A stretch of DNA of 41,522 bases, from the NCBI GenBank assembly GCA_903935335.1, contig CAIZRG010000026.1:1-41522 (forward strand), read 5' to 3'. This stretch comes from Oligoflexia bacterium. GTDB taxonomy: Bacteria; Bdellovibrionota; UBA1018. This document shows positions 15,688 to 25,007 of this stretch, one piece after another; the first letter of the stretch is position 1, and the number at the start of each line of letters is the position of its first letter. Under the pieces are notes generated by a model that was given only the letters and a program-made list of their open reading frames with translations, was not told where the DNA came from and searched no databases. The position numbers and the translations under genes were made by a program.

Positions 15688-16407
15688 TTAAACATCAATG
15701 ACCGCTCCTCCAGTCAAAATTGGCAGGACTTTGGGTTGAGAGGCATTTGGATAATAGTGAATCCCTAAGTGAAATTTCTTCCAATGATGACTGAGACCCA
15801 ATCCATAGAATTTATAGGTTGCATTATAAGTAAAACCTGCGGAGAGAATATTTCCCATTCGATTTTCATGAGGATTATAAGCCCAAGATACATCAGACTC
15901 AAATTGAGCTCCTTGAACAAATCCCGATGTTTTTAGGTTTGAGTTGGGGAGTTGAACGTCCGAATAATAAAGCTGACCTCCTACAAAAACAGCTAGAAAT
16001 GGGGCAACTTCTACTCCCATTACACCCCCAGGCATCCATGAATTGATCGCGATAGATGGATTGGAATCGGATAGATCATTCAGATTGACGTGTTGAAATC
16101 CAGCGTAAACAGCGGCAGCTACCCCTGGAAAGTCTAAGAGTGAAAGACGAGCTCGCCCATTATAGATTTGGTAAAAGTCAGCCATTAAGTCTGTATCCAA
16201 TTCAAAAAAATCTGTAACCCCGACTCCAGAAGTGGTGCCGATGATTACGCGGCCTGCAGGAAGAGTGAATGGGCTAGGAAGAAGATGTGTGTATCCAAAA
16301 AGGGGGTTTTCAACCGCCTCAACAGAAGGGATAAAAAACTTAAAGAAAAAAACGAGCAGTGCTGCTCTCAAAAGAAAAAGATTTTTAAATTCCCAATTTT
16401 TTTTCAT
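15688..16407 (-). CDS. Probable outer-membrane beta-barrel protein
   Basis: About 239 residues from ATG 16407, which has AGGG nine bases upstream; an in-frame ATG at 16428 lacks a ribosome site. A signal peptide (LFLLRAALLVFFFKFFIPSVEA) precedes a Gly/aromatic-rich sequence of alternating hydrophobic residues (AGRVIIGTTSGVGVTDFFEL, VYAGFQHVNL, MGNILSAGFTYNATYKFYGL). The end (HLGIHYYP...TGGAVIDV) suits a small barrel. No specific family was recognised. Confidence 0.75.
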   Translation of the reverse strand: MKKNWEFKNLFLLRAALLVFFFKFFIPSVEAVENPLFGYTHLLPSPFTLPAGRVIIGTTSGVGVTDFFELDTDLMADFYQIYNGRARLSLLDFPGVAAAVYAGFQHVNLNDLSDSNPSIAINSWMPGGVMGVEVAPFLAVFVGGQLYYSDVQLPNSNLKTSGFVQGAQFESDVSWAYNPHENRMGNILSAGFTYNATYKFYGLGLSHHWKKFHLGIHYYPNASQPKVLPILTGGAVIDV

Positions 16408-16503
16408 GATTTTTACCCTAATCTTCATATTGGATAATCTTCTTAGCTAATCTTGACATAGTTCAAAACCTCTTTCAAGAGGCTTCTGATGAGATTCATC
16501 TGA

Positions 16504-16743
16504 CTATTTATATTTGTTTGTGATGAAGCGGACTAAATAAAAAATGCCTGAAAAGATGGCGCTCAGAGCAATTGAAGTGGTAACCGGAAAGTAAAATTTA
16601 AAATTTTCTTTTTCAATAAAAATATCACCTGGCAATTTTCCTAAAGGAACGTATTTAGTTCCCAGGGACCAAATAATCCCAATTAAGATGAAAAAAAACC
16701 CTCCACTGATGAGGCCTTTAGAAATCGGGTCAAAGTTCATCAT
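16504..16743 (-). CDS. DUF2905 family membrane protein
   Basis: 79 residues. SKGLISGGFFFILIGIIWSL, LGKLPGDIFIEKENFKFYFP and a second membrane helix (TTSIALSAIFSGIFYLVRF) are the full DUF2905 signature. Function unknown in the family. The ATG overlaps the stop of the upstream SDR gene (TAATG), so the two are translationally coupled. Confidence 0.93.
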   Translation of the reverse strand: MMNFDPISKGLISGGFFFILIGIIWSLGTKYVPLGKLPGDIFIEKENFKFYFPVTTSIALSAIFSGIFYLVRFITNKYK

Positions 16744-17471
16744 TAAGATGTTGCTCCTCCATCCAAAATAAGCGCTTGGCCTGTCATCATTCCTGTTGCA
16801 GAAGATGAGGCCAAGGAGTAGATGAGTTCTGCAACTTCTGCAGGTTCAATCAAACGTCCAAGAGGGATGCTTTTTTTTAAATCAGTTTCTTGAATTCCTA
16901 TTTCTTTCATTCTGTCTTCTGCCATTTGGGTGCGTACCCAGCCTGGGCAAATAGCGTTGACAGTAATTTTTCGAGGGGCTAGCCAATGAGAAAGGGCTCG
17001 AGTCAGTCCAAGCACTCCATGCTTTGCACTACAGTAAGCAATTGCGTCGGGAACACCTCGGAGAGCTAAAACTGAGGCGATGTTGATGATTCTTCCAGTC
17101 CCATCGGGGAGGTAAGGAGCAGCGTATTTGCACCCATAGTAAGTTCCATTTAAATTGACGTCAATAATGCGGTGCCAAAGGTCATCTGAGGATTGAGGGC
17201 CCATCGGATTTTCACCTGAGAGTCCTGCATTGTTGACCAAAGCATCAATTTTTCCAATTTTTTGGATGAGTTTTGAAATTTCACGTTGAATGCTTTGGAC
17301 TTGGGTAACGTCACATTCAAACGTAAAATCTGCTAAACTGTTTTTCAAGCCTTCTTTGTGAGAGCTACAAGTTGCAACGGTCCAGCCTTGTTCTTTAAAT
17401 AAGTCAACGGTTGCTTTTCCGATACCCCGTGATCCTCCCGTTATCAATACAGTAGATCCTTTTGAGTTCAT
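16743..17471 (-). CDS. Short-chain dehydrogenase/reductase (FabG-like)
   Basis: 242 residues, complete classical SDR. The cofactor motif is TGGSRGIGKAT (about 10-20), then NNAG, a catalytic Ser in NIASVLALRG, YCSAKHG (Tyr-x-x-x-Lys) and the PGWVRTQM loop. The C-terminus GQALILDGGATS matches 3-oxoacyl-ACP reductase-like SDRs. The substrate is not decided by sequence. GGAGGAG lies about 12 bases before the ATG, inside the end of the preceding small gene, so it is part of a small operon with the 59-residue membrane protein and DUF2905. Confidence 0.93.
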   Translation of the reverse strand: MNSKGSTVLITGGSRGIGKATVDLFKEQGWTVATCSSHKEGLKNSLADFTFECDVTQVQSIQREISKLIQKIGKIDALVNNAGLSGENPMGPQSSDDLWHRIIDVNLNGTYYGCKYAAPYLPDGTGRIINIASVLALRGVPDAIAYCSAKHGVLGLTRALSHWLAPRKITVNAICPGWVRTQMAEDRMKEIGIQETDLKKSIPLGRLIEPAEVAELIYSLASSSATGMMTGQALILDGGATS

Positions 17472-17477
17472 AAGATC

Positions 17478-17657
17478 TTAACTCCTCCCATGAGAGAGGG
17501 TCCCTCGGTTGGGAATCCAGTCCTGAGTCCAAGCAAACCATGTGATGAGCAGAAGAGCTGAAAAAAGAACCAGAGTGAGGGCTATGTAGATAGCATAAGG
17601 ATGTTTCCAGATCGGCCCTTGATTTTCGAGTTCGGGGGGAAGTATATTCTTTGACAT
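17478..17657 (-). CDS. 59-residue single-pass membrane protein
   Basis: ATG at 17655-17657, stop TAA at 17478-17480. The product begins MSKNILPPELENQGPIWKH and has one membrane helix (YIALTLVLFSALLLITWFAW) and a short polar tail. The reading frame runs up to six bases before the SDR start and its last codons carry the SDR ribosome site, so the two are likely co-transcribed. Codon pattern and a charged-hydrophobic-polar layout favour a real gene. Family not recognised. Confidence 0.7.
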   Translation of the reverse strand: MSKNILPPELENQGPIWKHPYAIYIALTLVLFSALLLITWFAWTQDWIPNRGTLSHGRS

Positions 17658-17744
17658 TGTGTATCACTATAGCACAAAGGCTTAGGGCTGGTAGAGTCTT
17701 CCTTCTTCAGATATAACGAATTGAGAATATGACGGAAAGCAGTA

Positions 17745-18116
17745 ATGAATATGTCTAAACTTTGGGTTATGATCGGTTGTTTGTCTGGATTTTTTTCAGT
17801 GGCCTTTGGTGCATTTGGTGCTCATGCACTCAAAGACGTACTTTCCGAAAAGGCTCTTTTTACTTATCAAACAGCTGTTCAGTATCAAATGATTCACTCC
17901 CTTGCTTTAATTGGACTTGGGAGTTGGGTCAGTCAGCACTCTGGAGAGAGTCAGTTACCCGGATGGGCTTTTATTCTAGGCATTACTTTTTTTTCGGGTA
18001 GCTTATATGGTTTGGCATTAACTGATTTAAAATTCTTAGGTTTTATCACACCTGTGGGTGGGGTAAGTTTTCTGGTTGGATGGATAGCGTTTGCCTTTCT
18101 GGCTTGGAAAGCTTAG
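17745..18116 (+). CDS. DUF423 family membrane protein
   Basis: 123 residues. GFFSVAFGAFGAHAL, then FTYQTAVQYQMIHSLALI and FFSGSLYGLAL are the diagnostic motifs of DUF423 (E. coli YgdD type) with four membrane helices. Function is unknown for the family. Two in-frame ATGs (17745, 17751) are equally plausible. It is divergent from the small-protein/SDR operon and lies 12 bp before the next gene, suggesting co-transcription with it and kimA. Confidence 0.93.
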   Translation: MNMSKLWVMIGCLSGFFSVAFGAFGAHALKDVLSEKALFTYQTAVQYQMIHSLALIGLGSWVSQHSGESQLPGWAFILGITFFSGSLYGLALTDLKFLGFITPVGGVSFLVGWIAFAFLAWKA

Positions 18117-18128
18117 AGGCTTTTATCT

Positions 18129-18776
18129 ATGAATAAAAATCTAGAGCTGAAAACAACCCCTCTCCCTATCATTGCATCCGTGTCAAGGTTAGTTACCCGT
18201 ATTGTTGATCGTGTGACTGGAGATCGAGTCGATGTTCCACTCTTTGTAGCTGGAGCGTGCGTCGAAGCATTAAGGTGTTTTGGGGTTGAAAGCCGGGTAA
18301 TGTATGGGAAGGTTGCTTGGATTGAAATCATGGAAGATCACTCTGTTGTTTGGGCTGGTTGTTGGGGAGAAAATTTTCATTTTTGGGTTGCCACCCAGTT
18401 CGGAGAAATTGTAGATTTAAATACTAGTGTAGCTTGCCGGAAGAGTTCACATTTCTCCCCGCAGATGAAACCGCTTTATTCTCCTCCTATTCTATGGTCG
18501 ATTGATGTGCCTTCTTTTTATCGTTATGTTCCTGAAGGAATTGCTGAGATTGATTTAGTAGATGAGAGTGATAAAAGAAAATTTGAGTTAGTTTTAGAAG
18601 AAATTCGTAAGAAATGTAAACCTTCTTGTGTGGAGGGGGTAAAGAACGATGAGTTAGAGTTTCCTAATGAATCCATTTTGTGTCCGAATCGTCAAGTTTT
18701 AGATGATTCGTTAGAGACATTCAAAAAATTTGATAGGGCCCTATCTGTTCAGGGTATTCCTTCAGCACCGATTTAG
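18129..18776 (+). CDS. Uncharacterised protein, possibly transglutaminase-like
   Basis: 215 residues, AGAGG upstream. A compact first half reads ACVEALRCFGVESRVMYGKV, then GENFHFWVATQFGEIVDLN. The order Cys - His - Asp in GACVEALRCFG, HFWV and EIVDLN recalls the transglutaminase-like cysteine-protease fold (Cys on a helix, then HxWV and a following Asp). This is a fold guess from spacing. The C-terminal third (residues ~130-215) is not assigned. No signal peptide, so probably cytoplasmic. It ends eight bases before kimA. Confidence 0.6.
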   Translation: MNKNLELKTTPLPIIASVSRLVTRIVDRVTGDRVDVPLFVAGACVEALRCFGVESRVMYGKVAWIEIMEDHSVVWAGCWGENFHFWVATQFGEIVDLNTSVACRKSSHFSPQMKPLYSPPILWSIDVPSFYRYVPEGIAEIDLVDESDKRKFELVLEEIRKKCKPSCVEGVKNDELEFPNESILCPNRQVLDDSLETFKKFDRALSVQGIPSAPI

Positions 18777-18783
18777 GTTAAAT

Positions 18784-20616
18784 ATGACCTTTTTCACGAG
18801 ATTGAAGCGCATCTTTCTAGGTGAGCCTCTTTCAACTCAAATGGCTATTAACGAGCTTATTCCGAAATGGCAAGCTCTAGCAGTTCTTTCTTCGGATGCT
18901 TTATCTTCGGTGGCTTATGCGACTGAAGAAATTCTGATTCCACTAGCGGCTTTTAGTGCTCTTGCTGTGAATTGGTCTATTCCAATAGCGGTATCTATTT
19001 TTTCTCTTTTGGTTATTCTTACCGTGTCTTATCGACAAACAATCGATGCTTATCCCAATGGGGGTGGAGCATACATTGTTTCTAAGAACAATCTAGGAAT
19101 TCAAGCTGGATTAATAGCAGGAGCTTCCCTCCTGATTGACTATGTGCTGACAGTTGCAGTTTCGACAGCAGCAGGAGTGGAGAATTTAGTTTCAGCTTTT
19201 CCAATCTTAATGAACCATAAAGAAATTTTAGGAACTGGAATTATTTTTTTAATTATGCTGCTTAACTTAAGAGGGGTAAAGGAGTCAGCCAGCATTTTTA
19301 CAATCCCAACCTATTTGTTTATTTTTTCTTTTGTACTCCTCATTGGGATAGGCCTTTGGAAGCTTGCAGTCGGGGAAGCAGTCCCATTAGCTAAAGGGGT
19401 TGTACAAGAGTATCCTGTAATTCCCTTTTTTTTGATTTTAAGGGCATTTTCCTCAGGCTGTTCGGCTTTAACTGGAATTGAAGCTATTTCAAATGGAATT
19501 CCATTATTTAAATCTCCTGCTCAGACGAATGCAAAAATCACTTTAACTTGGATGTCTTTTATTTTAGGGAGCTTATTTTTAGGGATTACTCTCCTTGCTC
19601 ATTTTTATGGAGTTGTTCCAAGAGAAGGAGAGACCTCTGTTTCTCAGTTAGCTCATCTTGTCTTAGGACAGGGATGGATCTATTACTTGGTTCAGGGCTC
19701 TACAGCTTTGATTTTGATTTTAGCAGCCAATACGAGTTATGTAGATTTTCCTCGTCTTTCATCATTACTTGCAAAAGATCGATTTCTTCCTCGTCAGCTG
19801 GCGAGTCTAGGAGATCGATTAGTTTTTTCTAACGGAATTTTAGGACTGAGTCTTTCTGCAATTTTACTCATTGTCTTGTTTAAGGGTGAAACTCACCATT
19901 TGATCCCTCTTTACGCTGTAGGAGTGTTTCTCTCTTTCACCCTGTCTCAAGTTGGAATGGTGGTTCATCATTTAAGAGAAAAAGAAGCTCGCTGGGCGAC
20001 TGCGTTAGGAATTAACTTGATAGGAGCTTTGACGACCTGTGGAGTGTTAATCGTGATTGCAGTCACTAAATTCTTGATGGGGGCGTGGATGGTAGTGCTA
20101 CTGATTCCACTCCTCGTTCTTCTTTTCAACCGGATTCATTTACATTATAAGACCGTAGGAAAGGAGCTTTCTCTTGTAGGGCAATCTCCGTTTGTAAAAC
20201 TTGAGCCGATTCAGCATACGGTTGTGGTTCCCGTTTCTAGTATTCATCGGGGGGTGATTGATGCTCTCCGGTATGCTTTGTCGATTTCTCAAGATGTTCG
20301 CGCCTGCTATGTAGAAATTGACTCAGCAAGAACAGCTCATATTCAGACTGAGTGGCAAAAATGGGCTCACGAAATTCCTTTTGTTGTGCTCAGGTCACCT
20401 TATCGATCTGTGATTGCTCCTTTACTCAAATATTTAGACGATGTTGAACAGACTACTCACAGAGATATGATTACTGTTATTATTCCTGAGTTTGTGCCTT
20501 CGAAGTGGCGTCACCAAGTTTTACATAATCAAACGGCTTTTTTGATTCGCACAGCACTTCTTTTTAAAAAAGGAAAAGTCGTGACGAGCGTTCGGTATCA
20601 TCTACATGATACTTAA
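18784..20616 (+). CDS. kimA: KimA-type potassium importer (APC superfamily)
   Basis: About 610 residues from ATG 18784 (AGG eight bases upstream). Twelve membrane helices and a C-terminal cytoplasmic domain (from about residue 465). The sequence follows Bacillus subtilis KimA (YdaO) closely: LAVLSSDALSSVAYATEEIL, SYRQTIDAYPNGGGAYIVSK, LLIDYVLTVAVSTAAGVENL, FSSGCSALTGIEAISNGIP and LIPLYAVGVFLSFTLSQ. The Asp and Tyr in SSDALSSVAY, reported as functionally important in KimA, are kept (D38, Y45). It is a K+/H+ symporter in the inner membrane. In Firmicutes it is controlled by c-di-AMP; no c-di-AMP riboswitch is seen here. Confidence 0.92.
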   Translation: MTFFTRLKRIFLGEPLSTQMAINELIPKWQALAVLSSDALSSVAYATEEILIPLAAFSALAVNWSIPIAVSIFSLLVILTVSYRQTIDAYPNGGGAYIVSKNNLGIQAGLIAGASLLIDYVLTVAVSTAAGVENLVSAFPILMNHKEILGTGIIFLIMLLNLRGVKESASIFTIPTYLFIFSFVLLIGIGLWKLAVGEAVPLAKGVVQEYPVIPFFLILRAFSSGCSALTGIEAISNGIPLFKSPAQTNAKITLTWMSFILGSLFLGITLLAHFYGVVPREGETSVSQLAHLVLGQGWIYYLVQGSTALILILAANTSYVDFPRLSSLLAKDRFLPRQLASLGDRLVFSNGILGLSLSAILLIVLFKGETHHLIPLYAVGVFLSFTLSQVGMVVHHLREKEARWATALGINLIGALTTCGVLIVIAVTKFLMGAWMVVLLIPLLVLLFNRIHLHYKTVGKELSLVGQSPFVKLEPIQHTVVVPVSSIHRGVIDALRYALSISQDVRACYVEIDSARTAHIQTEWQKWAHEIPFVVLRSPYRSVIAPLLKYLDDVEQTTHRDMITVIIPEFVPSKWRHQVLHNQTAFLIRTALLFKKGKVVTSVRYHLHDT

Positions 20617-20619
20617 ATA

Positions 20620-20646
20620 AAAAAATGAACGTCTCGTTTATTTTTT
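20620..20646. terminator. Bidirectional intrinsic terminator
   Basis: AAAAAATGAACG pairs with CGTTTATTTTTT (12 pairs, one G-U) around a TCT loop, with A/T runs on both sides. It lies between the convergent kimA and metallopeptidase genes. Confidence 0.75.
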
Positions 20647-20650
20647 GTTT

Positions 20651-22642
20651 TTATTCACAATGGGTCCAGCGATGAGTTGTTGTTTCACAGCCGAGTGCTT
20701 GCCGGATGGCTGGTTCCTGTAGGAGGATATGGGTGATTCTTTTTTTAGATTCTGGATGAGTGTCTATATGCTCTGGGCCATTGGGTTTTGACGCGGATTG
20801 GTCTGGCGTTTGGGTGGAGCTCATATCAGGAGAAGATTTTTCGTCAATCCATACAGGGGTTTGACGTTTGTGGCAACCCAGGAGCTTGAGACGATGATCC
20901 ACTTTCATTAATTGAGAGTCTTTAGGATATCCACAAACCTGAGAATAAGTCAGAAAAAGAAGAGTGGATTCAAAGGCTTTTAATTTTTTCTTTTGAGGAT
21001 CCGTTTCTTCTTGGATATCCTGAGCTACTACTTGAGCTGCCATCCAGTCTGCAAAGGCTTCACTCCATTGTGATCCAGTTAAAAATAAGTGATCACAAGC
21101 TTGATGTGATTTCCATTGTTCGTCGAAATGATCAAGAATTGAAGCAAATTCTTTAAATCCGGGGTCCTGATTATTCGGGAGGTCTTTTAGAAGTAGTTTT
21201 TTATGCGATTCCTGTGTTCGTGTGATTACGCCGATAGAGTCAGGTGATTGAAGGCATTGAAGCGTCGTTAAGAAAGGGTTTTCACTGAGAGGAATCGAAG
21301 ATGAAATTTCTTCTGAATCTGTTTGATTTATGGGGGTTTTCGGTACAGCTACGAAATAGTTCCCTTTTTCTTTGAGTAAGGGATAAGAGCCTACACAGGG
21401 GTCAATGGCATGGGTAAATTCATGAGCAATAATTTGGAGTAAAGTTGATTCTGGAGCTTCGTAAAGCCAAGGGCAAATATGAATGAGATGCCCGAGAGGT
21501 TCATAATGTGCAGGGGAGCTGCTGGATTTACAAATAGATCCATTGACTGTAGAACTTAATCGAACTGTTTGGATTCGTTTGATCATGGACTCAATCCATT
21601 GGATCTGAGGATCGTCAGAGGAGATTTTTTTTAAATTTAATTGAGCCAATATTCCTGCTCGTGCTTTTTCAAAAATCTTCAGTAGATTTTGATGTTTTTC
21701 AAGTAAGTTTTGATTTTCTTGGTTTTGATCTGCTTCGTTCTTAGCTTCAGTTTTGAGAGAGTAAAGAGGAGAAGGAAGTGAAAATTTTAGTTTTTGCTTT
21801 TGAGGTGAGAGTTCACCGCTGATAGTGTGTTTCATTTTTTGGTTAGACGGGAGAAAATTTTTATAGTACAGCTTTTTAAACTTATTGTTGAATTCTAAAA
21901 GTTTTTCTCTTGTCTGATCTGAGAACTGGGATAAGTCACTGGAGCCAGAGAATAAAAGAAGAGGATAAATACTCCAGTTTTTCCCATTTAAACGGCTGCT
22001 CGTATTTACAAATTCTTTTAGAGATAAATAAAAGTTTTTGTTGACGGAATGGAATAAGGGCCATTCACTTTCATTTTGAGAGATGAATTGCTCGAGATTT
22101 TCAGCAGCTTCCATGAAATCATTGAAGATCCTTCGTGAATTTTCATCTTTTTGAGATGTTTCGAATTCATATTGTTCTTTTGAACTTTGAAAACGGGCCG
22201 TACGGTATTGATTTCTGAGTTCATTGAGTTCTGCTTTTTCATCAGTTGAGAAATCAGACTCTCTTTTAGACTGAAGTGTGTATTGTGCTGATTGAATTGC
22301 CCTTTCTTCCTCCTCGATTTTAATCTTGAAACAAGATTTAGCTTCTAGCATTTTCCCTAAAATTGTTAAATTGGGGAATTTTTCCCCTTCTGGATTTTCA
22401 TAAACATAAAACTGTTCAAAGTTGGGCTTCAAAAGAGTACAGAATTTTTCTAAAGTGCAAAAATCCTCAGTTTCTGGAGCACTCGTAGGAGCGCTCCATT
22501 TCTGATTCAAAACAGATTGGATTGGATTCCTTACGATTTCAAAGTCTTCTGCCGTTCCGACAGCACTGCTTTTGAAAGGATAAAAGAAGAGGCAGGAATA
22601 AACAGATATAAAACAAATAATCTGGGAAATGGAGGAATTCAT
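20651..22642 (-). CDS. Exported HExxH zinc metallopeptidase (gluzincin-like)
   Basis: 663 residues with signal peptide (ICFISVYSCLFFYPFKSSA). The first half is helical and rich in charged residues (coiled-coil-like around 110-200). The catalytic region has IIAHEFTHAIDPCVG (HExxH) and, about 120 residues later, QWSEAFADWMAAQVV, a likely Glu third zinc ligand as in gluzincins. The C-terminal end has two more cysteines and QEPAIRQALGCET. Probably a periplasmic or secreted protease; the substrate is unknown. No MEROPS family was assigned. ATG without a visible ribosome site. Confidence 0.8.
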   Translation of the reverse strand: MNSSISQIICFISVYSCLFFYPFKSSAVGTAEDFEIVRNPIQSVLNQKWSAPTSAPETEDFCTLEKFCTLLKPNFEQFYVYENPEGEKFPNLTILGKMLEAKSCFKIKIEEEERAIQSAQYTLQSKRESDFSTDEKAELNELRNQYRTARFQSSKEQYEFETSQKDENSRRIFNDFMEAAENLEQFISQNESEWPLFHSVNKNFYLSLKEFVNTSSRLNGKNWSIYPLLLFSGSSDLSQFSDQTREKLLEFNNKFKKLYYKNFLPSNQKMKHTISGELSPQKQKLKFSLPSPLYSLKTEAKNEADQNQENQNLLEKHQNLLKIFEKARAGILAQLNLKKISSDDPQIQWIESMIKRIQTVRLSSTVNGSICKSSSSPAHYEPLGHLIHICPWLYEAPESTLLQIIAHEFTHAIDPCVGSYPLLKEKGNYFVAVPKTPINQTDSEEISSSIPLSENPFLTTLQCLQSPDSIGVITRTQESHKKLLLKDLPNNQDPGFKEFASILDHFDEQWKSHQACDHLFLTGSQWSEAFADWMAAQVVAQDIQEETDPQKKKLKAFESTLLFLTYSQVCGYPKDSQLMKVDHRLKLLGCHKRQTPVWIDEKSSPDMSSTQTPDQSASKPNGPEHIDTHPESKKRITHILLQEPAIRQALGCETTTHRWTHCE

Positions 22643-22716
22643 AAATAATTAATTATCTCAGTATAAGGTTTTTGCAATAGAAAAAGATGGTTTTTTCTAG
22701 TTTTGTAAGGAGTTCC

Positions 22717-23622
22717 TCAAAAAGAAATCATTGCTACGGCTAGAATCAAGATCGAACCTGCGATAGTTTGGACAGTTTCTAGAGGTGTATTCAGGAAAAG
22801 GGTATTCAAGAGAACGGCTCCAATGGGGTATACTAGTTCAATGAAAGTTGTAACACTAGCTGAAGTTTTGGAAAGCCCTTGATAGTAAACAAGTACAGCA
22901 AGAAGTCCAGGAACAAGGCTCAGATACAGAAGTGAAGCAATGATAGGAGCTTCATTGAGGATGCTTAGGTTTTGAGGATGACTATCAAATCCTTGAATGA
23001 CGCTTAAGGCTAGGCCTCCAAAAAAAAATCTCCAAAAAGTTGCAAGAGTGGGATGCGTTCTTTTGAGAAGGATTTTTCCAGCAACCGTTGAAGCTGCCCA
23101 GAGAAACGCAGCGATCAGTGAGTATTGAATCCCTTTTGAATAGAGGGTGACTCCTTTAAATAATGATTTAAAATTAAACTCAGGAAAGCTTAAAACAATG
23201 CCAGCGAGAAGAGCAATTAAACTCCAAAAATAGAATTTTTTGGCAGGCCTCTCATTGAGAAAAGCATAGGCAATGAGAACTACGATGAGTGGCTGAAATT
23301 TCTGGAGTAAGACAGATACGGAAGGGTTGACATACCGAAAACTCGCGGTGAACAACAGAGTGGCAAGTGCTGAGCCCCCTACTCCACTTAAGAAAGCAGA
23401 TAACCACTCTTTAAAATCGAGGGAAAAAGTAAATTTTAATCCCTTTTTATAAAGCCATGGAAAAAGGACTAAAACTGCCAAGATATGCTCGATTAAAACA
23501 ATAAAGACTGGACTGACTTTTCCAGCTGCAGGATACCGAACTAATGCGTCAGTTGCCCAAAGGAGTGCTGCTGAAGCTACAAGGATAGGTCCTGACGCTT
23601 GTCCGAATAAATTACTGAACAT
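22717..23622 (-). CDS. EamA/DMT-family transporter
   Basis: About 301 residues from ATG 23622; the frame is open further upstream but that part is antisense-frame overlap with trmFO. Ten membrane helices in two EamA halves: VASAALLWATDALVRY and SVLLQKFQPLIVVLIAYAFL in the first, SLIAAFLWAASTVAGKILL and TTFIELVYPIGAVLLNTLFL in the second. An inner-membrane metabolite exporter or importer; substrate unknown. The ATG lies 11 bases inside the 3' end of trmFO, indicating translational coupling. Confidence 0.9.
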   Translation of the reverse strand: MFSNLFGQASGPILVASAALLWATDALVRYPAAGKVSPVFIVLIEHILAVLVLFPWLYKKGLKFTFSLDFKEWLSAFLSGVGGSALATLLFTASFRYVNPSVSVLLQKFQPLIVVLIAYAFLNERPAKKFYFWSLIALLAGIVLSFPEFNFKSLFKGVTLYSKGIQYSLIAAFLWAASTVAGKILLKRTHPTLATFWRFFFGGLALSVIQGFDSHPQNLSILNEAPIIASLLYLSLVPGLLAVLVYYQGLSKTSASVTTFIELVYPIGAVLLNTLFLNTPLETVQTIAGSILILAVAMISF

Positions 23623-24964
23623 GATGAGATAAACCGATCTGAAGTTGAGCTCTTTGAAGCCAATCTGAGAAATGAGTAGCTGCTTGCTTTGCCATGGACT
23701 GTCGAGCAGTTTCCTTGTTTTTGGGCAAACTGTCAAAAAAAATAGGATCAAAAAGTCCAAAATGAATATTCGAAGGATTGTAATGGTCTGGGTTACTTCC
23801 GGTCACATGTCTTAAGAGGGCTCCTAATGCGGTGTTAGCAGGTGGAGCTTGGTGTGGCTGGTTTTCCATTCTTTGTTTGATAAAAAATGCAGCCAGAAGT
23901 CCCGTTGCTGCAGACTCTAAGTAACCTTCAACTCCCGTGATTTGTCCCGCAAAGTAAACAGTTGAAAAATTTTTTAGGGAAAGATCAGAGCGTAAAACTT
24001 GTGGAGCGCATAAGAAAGTATTTCTGTGGATTGAACCCAGCCTTAGAAATTCAGCGTTTCTGAGTCCTGGAATGAGTCGAAATATCTTGGACTGTTCCCC
24101 GTATTTGAGTTTAGTTTGAAAGCCAACCATATTATATGCCGTGCGGGCTCTGTTTTCAGGGCGTAGCTGGACTACAGCATAAGGACGTTGGCCAGTACGA
24201 GGATCCGTCAGGCCCACGGGTTTCATAGGGCCAAACCTGAGAGTTTCTGGTCCAGATGCTGCAATGGCCTCAATCGGTTGACATCCTTGGAAAAATTTTT
24301 CTTTTTCAAAAGGCTTTGGAGGAACTGTTTCGGCTGCCATGAGAGCATCGATAAAGTGATCATACTCTATTTGAGTCATAGGACAGTTTAAATAGGCTTC
24401 TTCGCCTCCTTTTTGGTATCGGTTTTCTAAGAAAGCAATATCCAGGTCAATGCTTCCTGAATCGATGATAGGGGCAATAGCATCATAAAAATAGAGGTCT
24501 TTCAACCCTGTTGCTTTGACAATCCATTGGCTGAGTTGATCAGACGTCAGAGGTCCCGTGGCAAAAAGTGTGATTGCATTGGGAATGGGTTGGGTCACTT
24601 CTTCTTCAATGATTTGAATATTGGAATGGGATCGTAGTGAACGTGTCACTGCTTGGGCAAAGAGTTCTCGATCCACTGTTAAGGCATCACCCCCTGGAAC
24701 AGAGGCAGATTCAGCTGCTCGGAGAATGAGAGATCCAGACTGAAGCATTTCGGTTTTTAACATTCCAGGTGCAGAATAAGGAACTTTGGATTTAAAAGAA
24801 TTGCTACAAACCAATTCAGCACAGTGTTTTGTTTTATGGGCGTCAGTCATGAGGGTAGGCCTCATTTCGTGAATGATCACTTGGAATCCGTGTTCAGCTA
24901 AAAAATAAGCAGCCTCGCTACCAGCCAGTCCGCCCCCAATAATATGAATCCATGGACGAGTCAT
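23612..24964 (-). CDS. trmFO: Methylenetetrahydrofolate--tRNA-(uracil-54-C5)-methyltransferase
   Basis: 450 residues, full length. It makes m5U54 (T) in the tRNA T-loop using methylene-THF and FAD/NADH. FAD motif IGGGLAGSEAAYFLAEHG at the start, then ELVCSNSFKSK, PGGDALTVDRELFAQ, PMTQIEYDHFIDALMAAE, EAIAASGPETLRFGPMKPVG and YFAGQITGVEGYLESAATGL are family hallmarks. Next to xerC (divergent), which recalls the topA-trmFO-xerC cluster of Firmicutes. The downstream EamA gene is coupled. Confidence 0.97.
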   Translation of the reverse strand: MTRPWIHIIGGGLAGSEAAYFLAEHGFQVIIHEMRPTLMTDAHKTKHCAELVCSNSFKSKVPYSAPGMLKTEMLQSGSLILRAAESASVPGGDALTVDRELFAQAVTRSLRSHSNIQIIEEEVTQPIPNAITLFATGPLTSDQLSQWIVKATGLKDLYFYDAIAPIIDSGSIDLDIAFLENRYQKGGEEAYLNCPMTQIEYDHFIDALMAAETVPPKPFEKEKFFQGCQPIEAIAASGPETLRFGPMKPVGLTDPRTGQRPYAVVQLRPENRARTAYNMVGFQTKLKYGEQSKIFRLIPGLRNAEFLRLGSIHRNTFLCAPQVLRSDLSLKNFSTVYFAGQITGVEGYLESAATGLLAAFFIKQRMENQPHQAPPANTALGALLRHVTGSNPDHYNPSNIHFGLFDPIFFDSLPKNKETARQSMAKQAATHFSDWLQRAQLQIGLSHHVQ

Positions 24965-25007
24965 TTCAGCTCAGATATCACATTTTATAAGAAAGTAGGA
25001 TGTGAAG

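Noticed and set aside
17404..17667. 87-residue minus-strand ORF over the SDR start
   Set aside because: Out of frame with both the SDR and the 59-residue membrane protein, with an unnatural composition. The 59-residue frame explains the region better.
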